Source of the DNA: Delphinapterus leucas
Taxonomy: Eukaryota; Chordata; Mammalia; Artiodactyla; Monodontidae
Direction: 5' to 3'
Assembly: GCF_002288925.2 (NCBI RefSeq)
Contig: NW_022098022.1
Coordinates: 3,955,933 to 4,019,932, forward strand
Length of the DNA stretch: 64,000 nucleotides
Part shown: piece by piece, positions 1 to 11,099 of the stretch
Numbering within the stretch: position 1 is the first letter of the stretch
Layout of the letters: every line of letters begins with the position of its first letter
The notes under the pieces: generated by a model
What the model was told of the DNA's origin: nothing
Database searches by the model: none
Seen by the model: the letters and a program-made list of their open reading frames with translations, nothing else
Translations under genes and position numbers: made by a program

Positions 1-1359
1 TGCTTTCTATCAGCTGGAGGGTAGGTCTGGATAATTTAGTTAACAATAAGCAGAGGTTTCAAAATGGTCTTTTCTCTCTCAACTTCTTTGCAGAAGTAAT
101 TTTTTTTATTGGATTCATGATGCTTCCTTCTTACTCATGCTAATTATGGGTGGTACTACTAAATGCATCTAAATTTTCAAACCTGATAGAGTGAATTATC
201 TATCCTGACTCCTTCTGTAGGTAAAGTTCACATTTTAGTCCAATAAAAGTATAAAGATTCTGTCCTCCCCGCTGGCACTATCAATGGTTAGGAAAATTCT
301 CCCTAAAATGGAAGGGAATGTGTCTGTCTCCAAATTTATATGCTTTTAACCTTTGCGTTTTTACCGAAACACAAGGGCTAATGACTGATAAACAGCTTGT
401 AGTAAATTGGAATCTTTAACAGAAAGAAGCGCACAAAATTATTTTACAGGATAGGATACATTTTCCTAGTTAGAAGTGTCCTAGTTTTATTCGAAGGGAA
501 ACAAATTTTTTTTTTTAATATCAGGTACATTTATAGTGTTGGACTAACCACTGAACACAATTAAAATGCCACCATTTCTTGTGATGAGATGAGAGCTTGT
601 TAAATTATGGAGCCCTGTTGATGTATTGTCATCAGCAGTGTACAGGTAAATGTATCATTTCAAAAAGAGAATTTTGGACCAGAATTTTTGTTTAGAAACA
701 AGTGTTATTTTGTAGATATGTTGTGTGCATGTAAAAATAGATGTACATGATTATTTTATACTATCTTTTTATAATGTTAGATTAAAATTGGCATTTATGT
801 TTAAAGGTAGTTAAAGCATAAACATTGAAAGATGGCATTAGAGGGAACCAATGAATAATTATGCTCTGTTCTGTGTTCAGATATAGGCAGGATTGAGAGA
901 TGACACAGGAATCAGGCAGGTATAAACTCATACTTGTTTTATGGCTGGCCACAGTCTAGACTTGTCCGCTTACTTTATCATGGTATACCTTGAATTTAAC
1001 TTATACACCCCTCATGGTCACAGACAGTATGAAGATAGTGAATAACTACAGCCCTCCACTGTAGAGCCTGCCCACGTGTACGTACTGCAGAGAGCAGCGT
1101 GCTGTTTCAGGTAGAAGACCCTCCTAAAGGGAGAGAGTGGGACCTAATCAACCATGCTCGGTGCTTCTGCCAGACTCACCAGCCATATATGTCACTGCCT
1201 GCACCAGGGGGAGAATTAGGAGGCTGAGGCAACAGGGAAGATTATTGTACTAGGGGACCTCCCTATAATTTTTATTATATTTTATCATAGTTATTATGCA
1301 CAATTAATTGTTATAATTACCTTATATTATCATTGTACATAAGGCAACATGTAACTAGT
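1..1359. other. Unassigned AT-rich DNA
   Basis: No gene or transposon that I recognise. The first 800 bases are AT-rich with short T runs. Bases 840-1255 are less AT-rich and hold an E-box hexamer (cacgtg, 1073-1078) and a CTCF-like core near 1201. Bases 1260-1340 are again very AT-rich. Reading frames are short and look random. Confidence 0.6.
1201..1214 (+). promoter_or_regulatory. CTCF-like core motif (weak candidate)
   Basis: The sequence gcaccagggggaga resembles the CTCF core (CCASYAGRKGGCRS), with mismatches at the first C and at the C after the G run. It lies in a less AT-rich patch with no recognised transposon around it. A match of this quality is common by chance, so this is only a candidate. 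Confidence 0.25.
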
Positions 1360-1364
1360 GAAAA

Positions 1365-1706
1365 GATGCTCCCAACCAGGAACATTCTTCCCTTTCCACT
1401 AATCCTACTGCACTTAATCCCACGTCCAACAGCTTTTGCCTAAAACGTTCCACTGAACTTTCTCTTCCAAACCATACCAATTCCTTCTTCAAAAGCTTTT
1501 AAGACAAAATACCCTTGTGATTACTTCATAGCCACCAGTATCCGTTCCCTCTCAAACTCTACTTTATTCCCTTTCCTTGTTTGCATGCTGTTTTCTTTGG
1601 CTACATTTCATTATCCTGCACTCCCTAAGGATATAGACTGAATCTTCTGTGTCTTCTGTTCTTCCTAATTGTGCTGAGTACAAGAGTGGATATTCAATAT
1701 TTTTTA
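1365..1706 (+). mobile_element. L2 LINE 3' end fragment
   Basis: The order of blocks matches the 3' end of ancient L2 LINEs: a pyrimidine-rich stretch, 'ctgcactccctaaggatatagactg' type text (1617-1641) corresponding to the 'actgtgagctcc' block, then a 'tgctgagtacaagagtggatattcaata' type end (1672-1699) corresponding to 'cacagagtaggtgctcaata'. It is strongly diverged and inactive. Confidence 0.55.
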
Positions 1707-2936
1707 AGTTAAGGTGAAATATAAGGAATGTCTCCTAGTAAATATTCTGGAGCATATAACTAACTTTAAGAGAGTAAGAGCCTATCTCTCCACTGTTGCT
1801 CCTCAGAAATTATGTAATTGTTGTCCGGTAAGAGTAACCATGTAATACTTTTTATTATTAGTGGTGAGTCTCCTGGCCTCTGCGAAGAGGTGCGGATCGA
1901 TTTTCAGCTTATTTTAGTCGACACCATGAACCTTATGAAGAAAGCTGCTCATTGTTACCAAGAGCAGACAGAACCCAGAGGGTGTTCAACAGTCTGTCAG
2001 CGACAAATGAAACTAAGCCAAAGTCACAAAATACACAGAAACGTGCTCTTTGTAAAGGAGTGTGACTGTACATGTAGGTGTGGGTGTCTGCATGTGTATA
2101 TTCAAACAAATTTTGATAAGCTTTGGACTGTGTACTGAATTCTTATTTGACTGTAACATGGCTCAGCAAAAATATTTATTGATATTTCAGAAAAATACAT
2201 TTAAAACACCTTGTAAAGAAGTTATCCTGGGAGAAAATTATACTCAAATCAAACCATAATAATTTAGTGTTTTGGGCTTGGAAGGATAATATTTGTGATA
2301 GGTGAAGAGGGAATTTATTATTTTTCCAAAGTTGAACTATATTTTAAGAAATGTAATTACTCCATACATAAGAATTCAGAATACAACATCAACAGAGGGA
2401 AAAAAAGAAGAAGAAAAATGTACTTATTCTACGCTATAGCAAACTTACCGAGGCTTTAAACGAATATATATTTATAAAATTGCTTCTGACAATTCACATG
2501 ATCCGATTATGTGGCAGGATACTCTGACGAAGGATTTGATTACATGGTGCCTTGAGCTGTGGCTGGTAAATAATAGCCTTCCCTGTTCATGCTTCTACTT
2601 ATTGTTGGGAAAGAGACAGAATCTTGAGAATTAGTTTATATCATAAACAAATCAATTACTGATTCAAGACCTAGGATGGCATGACATTTATGTTATGCCA
2701 CTGAATTTTGTGAATGGATAATAAATTTTTCTAAAGAGGATGTTAATTTTGATTAGGTCAACTGTGCTTATAGTAACTGGTCCATGTCAAAGATTTCTTC
2801 CATCTGTGCTGAACGATTACATAGGCCTGTAAAGACGTTTCTTAGGTAGAGGTGAAAAAGTCATTAATCACGCTTTTCTGGGGCAAGAATTGCCTAAGAC
2901 TCTGTATTCAAGTTCTGTGTAAGAGTTAAAATAAGT
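1707..2936. other. Unassigned DNA
   Basis: No recognised repeat. Bases 1860-2130 are more complex and nearer balanced composition than the surroundings and overlap a 106-codon open frame (1818-2138) with no recognisable domain and low-complexity cysteine-rich codons from a GT-rich patch. Bases 2260-2936 are AT-rich. I see no promoter, splice or poly(A) arrangement that would support a gene. Confidence 0.55.
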
Positions 2937-2974
2937 GATAATTTACATATTAGGGGATAATTTAAATATTAGGG
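2937..2974. repeat. 19-bp tandem duplication
   Basis: Two adjacent copies of gataattta-c/a-atattaggg (2937-2955 and 2956-2974) differ at one base. This is a simple local duplication in AT-rich DNA. Confidence 0.85.
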
Positions 2975-3225
2975 GAAGAGTTTGAAATTGGGAGAGAAGA
3001 ATTTCAGGAAAGCGTACAGTTTAAGCTATAAAAATCATAATTAATTTTAATATAATTATTAAAAAACTAGTTTTCTTTATATTGCATTTCCTGCTAAGTA
3101 AATGTGCTTGGCACAAAAATAGATGCCATGGCAAACCCCACTGAACTCAATTATAGGATTTATATTATAAATAAGTGTATACCTATATGTGTGTGTTTAT
3201 GTATATTTACAAATTATATAAGGAC

Positions 3226-3228
<3 letters not shown>

Positions 3229-3262
<34 letters not shown>
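3229..3262. repeat. (AT)n microsatellite
   Basis: About 16 uninterrupted AT dinucleotides, preceded by AT-rich flank with gtgtgt. Likely length-polymorphic. Confidence 0.97.
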
Positions 3263-3265
<3 letters not shown>

Positions 3266-3992
3266 CCAAAGAATCAAAAATATTGCTGTAGCAAGTAATT
3301 AATCTCAGAAATGCAAAGTACCCACAATGGGAATAGTGATATTAGTAAATGTAAATTATGCATGTAAATTGTGAAGGTTGTATGCATTATAAAACAGATT
3401 GGGTAAAGTTTAAATTTACTTGGCTTTATTCAGTTTATTTTTTGACTCAAAGTTTGTGATGTATAGGTATTTTATTTACATATGGCATAGTGTCTTATAC
3501 CAGTAAAGGTGTTCAATAAATATTATTTGATTTTAACTATGAAATTTATAAATAATTCCACATCTTCTGACACAGATAAAAACTAATGATTTATGTGGCT
3601 TTTAATAATGAAGATTAATATGATTTCTAACAGTATCTTTATTGTATGATTTTTTACTGTTCTTATTGCATAGACAGATCATGGTAGAAGTGTTGGATCA
3701 GCCAGTTGATCCAGTCTCATTATCATCTGGAACTGCAGGGAAGATATAGACAACATTTCCTAGACCATCTTTAAGCTAGGAGTCCTGATATAGTGGGTGA
3801 ATCACTGTTCCCACGTGGCAGCTGCCGCGTGGCTCTGGAGACAGGCGGTCTGGAGCACACTTCCTGGTTCCCATATTGAAGCCAAGTTATTGTGTTCCTG
3901 AAGCCAGAATTTTACAAAGTTATTTTTTATCCCCAGAGTGTGGATAAAAAGTAGTCTTGTGTCCAGCAGTTGACACAATGGCTTTCTGAACA
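3263..3992. other. Unassigned AT-rich DNA
   Basis: AT-rich to about 3640. From 3766 to 3985 the composition is more balanced, with a short CG-containing patch (3810-3850). No repeat family recognised; the reverse-strand frame here (3802-3993) has no domain. Confidence 0.5.
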
Positions 3993-4272
3993 CAGTAGTT
4001 CCTTCTTATCTGAAGTTTCAGTTACCTGTGGTCAACTGCAGTCTGAAAATATTAAATGGAAAATTCCAAGAATAAACCACTTGTACGTTTTAAACTGTGC
4101 ACCATTCTGAGTAGCGTGATGAAATCTTGTGCCATCCCGCTTAGTCCTGCCTGGGAACTGTCATCCCTTTGCTCAGCATATCCCACTCATTAGTCACTTA
4201 ATAGCCGTCTCAGTTGTAAGATGACTGTGGAAGTATAGCAGTGCTTGTGTTCCAGTGGCCCTTATTCTAATA

Positions 4273-4560
4273 ATGTCCCCAAAGTGCAAGAGTAGTGATG
4301 CTGGCAATTCGGATATGCCACAGAGGAGCCATAAAATGCTTCTTTTAAGTGAAAAGTTAAAAGTTCTCCACTTAATAAGGAAAGAAAAAAGTTGTGTGTT
4401 GAGGTTGCTAAGATCTACAGTAAGAACAAATCTTCTATTTGTGAAATTGTGAAGGAGAAAGGAAATTCGCGTTATTTTTGGTGTCACTCTTGAAAATACA
4501 AAAGTTATGGCCAGTGCGTGGGAAGTGCTGGGTGAAGATGGAAAAGGCATGGTTTGTACA
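4273..4560 (+). pseudogene. Tigger transposase N-terminal relic
   Basis: Reading from ATG 4273 gives a peptide starting MSPKCKSSDAGNSDMPQRSH, which I recognise as the N-terminus of Tigger (pogo/CENP-B-like) transposases. This part corresponds to the first helix-turn-helix DNA-binding region. The frame shifts in a lysine-rich A run near 4383-4391; the later codons for the 'VAKIY' helix are present in another frame. The sequence then runs directly into the 3' non-coding part of the element, so the second HTH and the DDE catalytic domain are absent. It cannot encode an active transposase. Confidence 0.8.
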
Positions 4561-4572
4561 GTAAGATATTTT

Positions 4573-4610
<38 letters not shown>
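4573..4610. repeat. (GA)n microsatellite inside the Tigger2 element
   Basis: About 19 GA units with one TA interruption. The Tigger2 consensus, as I recall it, already has a short gagagagaga run at this place, so this is an expansion of a seed supplied by the transposon. The reverse-strand frame rich in Leu-Ser over this tract (4194-4616) is an artefact of the repeat. Confidence 0.9.
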
Positions 4611-4832
4611 CCACACTCACATAACTTTTACTATAATATATTGTAATTGTTCTATTTTATTAGTAGTAGTTGTTGTTAATCTCTTCCTGTGCCTGATTTA
4701 TAAATGAAGCTTCATCATAGGTATTTATGTATAGGAAAAACAGTGTACATAGGGTTTGGTACTGTCGATGGTTTCGGGCATCCACTAGGGGTCTTGGAAC
4801 GTGTCCACGGCAGCTAAGTGGGGACCACACTG

Positions 4833-5199
4833 CAGCAGAGGCAGCAGCTCTCCTGATGGGCAGGCTGTATGGTGATGCATGGGAAGGCGTTTACCAAGCC
4901 AAAACTAGCCCCTACGTCTACAGCCTTCTCAACAATCTTGTAAGCACCTAAATTCCTAAATTTAATCGGTTAATGCTTGTAATACCTAAAGTTATTTCTA
5001 TCAATATTACCTACATACAAATCTTAATTGTTACACAGATTAAGTTACTGATAAAACCTTGTGTCATTTCCTTAATTTTATTATATATTATGTTGCTTTA
5101 GTTGAGCAGACTGGGATTTTGGAATAGTTACTAAAAATTTAAATGCTAGGATACCTATTTTGGAGGTTTTGATGAAATAACAAGAAGAATATATTTTAT
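4833..5199. other. Unassigned DNA
   Basis: The first 120 bases are balanced in composition; the rest is AT-rich. No repeat or gene recognised. Confidence 0.5.
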
Positions 5200-5385
5200 C
5201 TTTCAACCAATATATATTTATTCAGTGTGGGTCCCATGACACACACGGGGATAGATGCTGGGGATTTAACTGTAAACTAAACAGAGTTCCTACTCTCTAA
5301 AATAGCAGTGTATATTACGGGGAAAAGATAGATAAATACAGAAATTAATATGCAGTTTAGTAATGCAACAGCGAAAATCATGCGT
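5200..5385 (+). mobile_element. Ancient LINE-type repeat fragment
   Basis: The order 'aaccaatatatatttattcag', 'agatgctggggatttaac', 'actaaacagagttcctactc', 'agatagataaataca' follows a very common mammalian repeat with the pattern 'tattgagtgcctactatg ... gctggggatacag ... caaaacagac'. I believe this is the 5' region of old L1M elements but cannot name the subfamily. The same family recurs at about 9990-11090, 39485-40110 and 54545-54715. Confidence 0.55.
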
Positions 5386-6431
5386 GAAATTTTTTTTTAA
5401 AAATGTGTTTTTTCTGACATATCAGGCAAACTTCTATAAAATAGACACTTGGCAAGAGTTAAGCGGTCAAGTCCTGTGGGGAGTGGAAGAAGGGCTCCCG
5501 CAGCACTCCTGGCTCTAAGAATCATTAAGCTGTTTTCCTGCAACAATAAACCATTTAGTGTTGCTCGACCGTAAAATACAAGGGATGAGAGGTTACGTAG
5601 AGACTCAGTAGTCCAGCAGACCCCATCATGAATGACATCTTGTGGCTTTATAGCAATTTTCAACAAGACCCAGGAGAAAGGGTCAACGCTGGCATGATTC
5701 AGCCCAGGAAAAGCATGACCTTATGTTAATGTGGATAATATTTTTTCAGCGTTTGTGAGGAGGCTATGTCAAGGATATGAGATAACAGCTAAACAGGTGT
5801 CGAAATAGAGTAGGCCAAGAAAGTGAGAGGCGTTTTGAAGGTAATTTCCAACTCCATGCCGACTGGAGCAGGAGCTAAAAGGAAAGAAGGTGTCTAAGCG
5901 GGTTATCAAGTTCTGGCCCGAGTGGATGGATGGATGTTGACAATACTAAGATTAAAAACAAAATAAAGAAAATATAGATAAAAAGTAGATTGGGATTGCA
6001 TATGATTGATGTTTCATATTTTACATGTTTGTATATTAACTTGGGTTGTAGCCCAGTTGTACCTGACAATCATCTTTTCTCTTCATTATGTTATTTTACG
6101 TATCTTTCAACGGGTATTTTGTTGTTGTTGATCTTATACCTCTGAGGAGGAAGCCGTTAATCCCATGTAGATCACTAGAATGTGGCTATGTAGCCTTATT
6201 GATTCTTTCCTTTTTTGTAAACCTAAAATTATATTCTGTAAAGACATAGTATATTATACATGTCCATTCTTTTTGCTGACCTGTATGTTGCTGGAATGAT
6301 TGTTTAAAAAAAGACAACCTAAACTTGCTGGCATATCAATACTCTTTCTCATTAAATATTTTTATATTTATTTTCCAAAAACGATCCCATTTTGGAGATA
6401 TTTGAGATTAAAAATGTTATAATCACACAGA
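5386..6431. other. Unassigned DNA
   Basis: Bases 5400-5900 are fairly complex and balanced, with no family recognised; they might continue the repeat at 5200. Bases 5940-6430 are AT-rich. No coding potential with supporting features. Confidence 0.45.
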
Positions 6432-6455
6432 GTGTGTGTGTGTGTGTGTGTGTGT
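6432..6455. repeat. (GT)n microsatellite
   Basis: Twelve GT units, continuing as an imperfect 'tatgtctgtgtc'. It faces an AC tract 86 bp downstream. Confidence 0.95.
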
Positions 6456-6541
6456 ATGTCTGTGTCTCGCAGGTATCTCAAACTTTTCAAAGAGTTCCAT
6501 ATTCTAACACATACGCAAGCCAATCCATGTCCACACATGTC

Positions 6542-6569
6542 CACACACACACACACACACACACACACA
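6542..6569. repeat. (AC)n microsatellite
   Basis: Fourteen CA/AC units following two copies of 'catgtccaca'. This tract is the reverse complement of the GT tract at 6432. Confidence 0.95.
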
Positions 6570-6689
6570 TTTGTAGGCTCTGTATACTTTCAACCTCAAT
6601 GCAAATTTGACTAGATTGCTAAATGGAACTTTTAGAGAAGGCTAAGGAATGAGAACTGTGAAATTTTCTTTGTAGTAACCTTTTATACT

Positions 6690-6975
6690 TTAAAATATTC
6701 ATAACTATTGAGACAGTACCACTTCACAAGATTTATTATATGGAAACTATTATAAGTTGAAAAACATTTCTGTGTTATGTGGTTTCTGTATCACCATAAT
6801 ATGAAAAGTAGAAGCTACATTTAGGTTCATCAGAGGGAAATGGTAAAAAAAATAAAAGTAAACTTTCATATAATAGAATATTACACAGTTCCTAAAACTA
6901 AGATCATCGAGTAACTAATAATGTATTTATGATATGAATAATATGACATAGTAAAAATAAGTATTATAGAAAAAT
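6690..6975 (+). mobile_element. L1M-type 3' end fragment
   Basis: The text 'aggttcatcagagggaaatgg', 'ataatagaatattacacag' and 'aaaactaagatcatcgagtaac' parallels the old L1 3' UTR pattern 'ggtaaataaattatggta ... atggaatactatgcag ... aaagaatgaggtag'. It is strongly diverged and AT-rich. Confidence 0.45.
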
Positions 6976-9723
6976 CACCTTTATAATACATTAATTTTTA
7001 AATTTCTTATTAATGAAGTTATAGTTATATGCAGTTTTACTTCTATATATTTTCAAAATAAAAATAAAATAATTGTATAAAAACAGTGGAATTCTAGAAA
7101 TTGTTCTTGAATTCACTAACTTTTATATAAGTCTCATCTCTTTCATTGTATTTTATTATTATAATTAAACACAAACAAGCAAATAAATAATACTGGCAAA
7201 ATTACCTTGCTCCACCTTTTACTTGATGTGTCAAATCAAAATACATACTGAAAAAGCCTTTTGAAATGTAGCACATTATTATTAGTTGGCAGAATTAGAA
7301 GCATCGGTGTCATTTATATATCACTGCAACGGTGAACCATATCATAGAAAGAACATATAAATTCTTCATATAAATTTTTCATGTAAAGAATCCTGAACTA
7401 GTGGTAGATAAACTTGGTTTCAACACAATATCACTTTGTTCATAAGAACTGTAGCCTTGAAACTTTAAAATATGACAGACTAACATTTTTATGAGTAAAT
7501 TTAATGTACTGAAAATAAAAATTAAGAAAAAAAAGAATTATAGCCTTGAGCCAAGAACTTCATGTTGGTGGGAAAACATCAGTTTCCATATGTATAAATT
7601 GAAGAAAAAAGTTAGTGCTTATTAATAAAGAAATATAAGTGTTTCTTAGAGGGAATATAATATCTGATCCTATACGTTTTGCCTTGGGAAATATTCTTCT
7701 CATTTGCAGTGAAAGATGAAAGAGTCCTATCAAACATTTAGTGTTAGCTGAAGAGACCAATCATTTTTTCTAAGTGATTTCTTCATCAAATTGGAAAATA
7801 AAGAACAAATAATAATTTTTGAGATAATAGAAGTATAGCTGTATTTAATAATATATATTTTATCTCCTAGTATGTTTATGCATACCATGGTATAATGATA
7901 TAAAATGAAATTAGAGTTATTCCAAATTGTTAATTAATTATAGAACAATACTTCTCTCTTTGGAATGGGTGACCAGGGCTGCCATTCATGGTGTTGCAGG
8001 ATGGGCAGTGCATAGCCAGCCCTGCTCTATGCAGAGGAAATGGAGACATAGAATAACAAGGGCAAATTTAAAAATCACCAGGATAATTCTGGCAATAAAA
8101 CAAAATATGTATTTTTTTTTTTTTTTTTTTTGCTTAATCATCTAAGTATTTCACAGATAAAATCTGGGGCTATGCTACTTCTTGATTGTTTTAATAATCG
8201 ATTTCACTTTTGACTGCTCTATGTAACTTGTAAATTTAATTCTTGAAAACAGACTTGAAGTACAGAACAAAGATTATAATGGTTTGCTTTTGGAGATTAT
8301 CAGTCTTGCTCCTAGATGCACATGTGAAATAATTCTCATGATCTACTGGCTAGTAGTTTTTGCTACACTAAACTTTCTCTCTCATTAAGTTTTTATATAT
8401 ACATATATGTACATTTTAATACTATATATTTTTATCTCATTAAGTTTTAACATAGACAGATAACAAGTCGTGTGTGTGTGTGTACCATCTAAAATCTTAA
8501 CCGTTAAGACAAAAAATGGGCTTTTTGAAATAAGGTATATTGGGTGTTATATAAAAAAAAATGTACAGAACACAAAAATAACGTAAGACCTAAGGCAGGT
8601 TAATGGGAAAAAGTTTAAGAATCAGCTAGAACAGTGTCCTTTTCTCAGGAGGGCTCTGCTAATGAGATTGCTCTAGTATGATCTTATGTTTCCCTGGTAG
8701 GATATGTTATCACTTAACAACCAGTTGAGAATCCTGGTACTAAGATATTGTAGATGGACTCAGATAAGGGAGTGGTTTTCCTCCTGCCATGTTACTGTAC
8801 TAATTTCTTAAGCTCAGTTGTTCTTTCTGTAACTTATCTTAGGTCTCTTGTGTGCCACTGCTTCTTACTTTAAGTATATAACAGGTATCGTGTTGACACC
8901 TATAAACGAATGTCTTATATATTGTATAACTTAAAAACCAAAGGAAGTCACAGATATTACAATATACTTTAATATTTTATCAAGGAACCTTTGTGATTCC
9001 TTCTACTGGATACATATAAAATAAGTGCTTCTTCATCACATTCCTAAATAAAAAGAAAAAATTAAATAACTGTTCAGAAATATTACTTCTAGATATTATT
9101 AGTTATATGGAAGATATAGATTACTAGTCTCATTATCGTTTGGAATTTATTATTATAATCATTATTATTATTGAGAACGGAGAAATACTATATACTGATT
9201 ACACAGCATGACAGATAAAAATGTATTTATATATTACATGACTACCATTCCTAACAAGAAGAATCTCCAACAGATGTATAAAATTTTCAGATTTGATCTC
9301 TATTTTATGAAAATTATTCAGTGGAAATTATATGAAGGAGGAAATAATAATTATTTTGAAGGAAATGTTTCATACAAATAATTATCTTAAAATTACAAAT
9401 GTGCAAATATTTGCAGAAAAATTAATTTACATGTTTTCCAGCTAAAATTCACAGAACGGATTACTGTATTCTAGCACATTTATAAATAACAAAATCAAAA
9501 ACTAAATAATATCCAAATGCTATAGGAATGAATTATTATTGAATGCAAATAGTATTTTATATTTGTTTTCTTTTTTGATAAATAAATTATGTAATATTCT
9601 TCATAAACAAAATTAGATTTATTTAGGATAAGAGTTCCATATGGGAGGAAAAAACACTATTTTCAATTTGATTTTGGCTTTTATCCCAAAACAAGAATCA
9701 GGATTCATTCCATTGAAGGCTAC
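6976..9723. other. Unassigned AT-rich DNA
   Basis: A long, very AT-rich stretch with no gene. It contains a 20-base T run (8112-8131), a short GT run near 8471-8483, a repeated 'ctcattaagttttta' (near 8383 and 8436) and several local AT palindromes. The patch 7960-8040 is less AT-rich but not recognised. Confidence 0.55.
8112..8131. repeat. Poly(T) run, 20 bases
   Basis: Uninterrupted T20. It could be the tail of a reverse-strand retroposon, but no body is recognisable on the adjacent right side. Confidence 0.95.
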
Positions 9724-9739
9724 AAAAAAAAAAAAAAAA
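9724..9739. repeat. Poly(A) run, 16 bases
   Basis: Uninterrupted A16 with no recognisable retroposon upstream. Confidence 0.95.
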
Positions 9740-9989
9740 TCACTGAATGATTGGTTTTCCTATATTCCAGGTTTTTGATGCATCTTCTGCGAAAATGTGG
9801 TTCCTCTCAGTAGTATTGATCAAGTAGCAAGGAGCTAGCCATAAGCAGCTTAGAGGTAAGTGGAGGAAATGCAAATTTAAAGCAAACAAAAGAACATAAT
9901 AAAATATCATAATGGTTGCAACAGAATAAATCCTGAGTGTTACTCTAAACAAGAGATCTGAGAAAATGAGCAGATAATGCCAAAGGACA

Positions 9990-11090
9990 GAAAGTCTGCT
10001 GGGGAATTTAAACAGGGTTATCTCAGAACGAACTTTGCAGGAAGAGACAAAGCACATGAACAAAGGCCTGGAAGAGTGTGAGAAGGTGACATCACAGGAA
10101 CCTGCAAGTGTTTTAGTATGTTGCCCTGGAACCGGGAGGAAGCAATAATGAGTGATAATGGAAAAGGAAACATAGGTCAGATCATGAAGATGTGCACCAC
10201 ACTGAAGCATTTTGTCTTTTGCTGAGAGAAATTGGGTTCCATTGAATAGTTTTAAGCAAGGGAATGCATGTTTCAAGTTTAGAACAGAGGTTGGTCAATT
10301 TTTAAAAAAGGACCAGATGGTAAAAAAATTTGTCTTTGCTTTGCAATACTGTTTCTGTTAGAAACTACTCAATTCTAATACTGTAGCTCAAATGGAGCTG
10401 TGAACAAAATATGTGAGGGCATGTAATTTACCAAACAGCCGTGTTGGATTTGACTCATGGGCTGTGGTTTGCCAACCCCTGGGTTGGAAAGATCAATTTA
10501 GAAAGATCAATCTGGCCTCAGTGAGGATAATGGCTGCTTCTGGGGACACAAGCCAAGTCACTGTAGGCCACAGAACGAAGCCTTTGGGAATGAAGAATTA
10601 CAAAGTTATTTAGGTTATAAAATACAAAGAACACAGCACCAAATTAGGTGTGAGGGTTATGGGAGAGACTAAATGTGAGACGGCTCCCAAATTGTTGGCA
10701 CTGACGAGCAGCTGCATGGTGGCAATGCTGTTGGGTGTGAACAAGAGTAGATTCAGGAGTGTGAGGGTGGATAGAAGTTAAACTCGTATGTGTTGGGTCT
10801 TGGATGCCACTAGATATCCAGGGAAAACTTTCAAGTAAGCAGTGAAATGTGCATCTATCTAGAGAGAAAGATCTAATCTGGGCTTTAGCATGTTGGGGCT
10901 ACCTGATGACGTAGAAGCAAATAAAATTACTCAGTGATAATATGTAGTGTGGGATGAGCTTAGGGCTTAGGACAATATCTTAGAAATGCTCACATTAATG
11001 TTATTAGCCAAGAAGACTGAATATGCAAAGGAAATGTAGGAGAAATAGCCAGAGAAATATGGCAGGTAAACAATTGTGTATTAAAAGTTA
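9990..11090 (+). mobile_element. Ancient long LINE-type repeat, split by a hAT insertion
   Basis: The block order fits a long ancient mammalian repeat, probably L1M 5' sequence: 'gaacaaaggcctggaagag', 'gaacctgcaagtgttttag', 'ggtcagatcatgaaga', 'gggttccattgaatagt', then after the inserted element 'agatcaatctggcctcag', 'agagagactaaatgtgag', 'ggatgccactagatatcc' and 'gggatgagcttagggct'. The same order and orientation on both sides of 10285-10481 shows one older copy interrupted by a younger element. The 178-codon reverse-strand frame at 9740-10276 overlaps this repeat and is not a gene. Confidence 0.65.
10285..10481. mobile_element. hAT miniature transposon (MER-type) nested in older repeat
   Basis: The ends form an inverted repeat: cagaggttggtcaa at the left and ttgccaacccctg at the right. 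The interior keeps 'aggaccagatggtaaa' and 'aaactactcaattct', as in the non-autonomous hAT elements with 'caggggttggcaaac' ends. Flanks gtttagaa (10277-10284) and ggttggaa (10482-10489) match at 6 of 8 bases, which is the 8-bp target duplication expected for hAT. There is no coding capacity. Confidence 0.85.
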
Positions 11091-11099
11091 GAGATATTC

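Larger units (their letters stand above)
3993..4832 (+). mobile_element. Tigger2-type DNA transposon (internally deleted)
   Basis: Both ends match the remembered Tigger2/MER2 termini: the left end starts cagtagttccttcttatct and the right end finishes gggaccacactg, an inverted terminal repeat. Inside are 5' non-coding sequence, the start of a transposase frame (near 4273), a GA microsatellite and the typical 3' half. At about 840 bp it is far shorter than an autonomous element, and the middle of the transposase gene, including the catalytic domain, is missing. The bases beside each end are CA rather than the expected TA target duplication, so a boundary may be one or two bases off. Confidence 0.85.

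Noticed and set aside
4194..4616. 140-codon reverse frame rich in Leu-Ser
   Set aside because: It is the antisense of the Tigger2 element and its GA microsatellite.
9740..10276. 178-codon reverse-strand frame, the longest in the window
   Set aside because: It runs antisense through an ancient LINE-type repeat recognised from ordered consensus blocks; no domain is recognisable and no splice or promoter context supports it.
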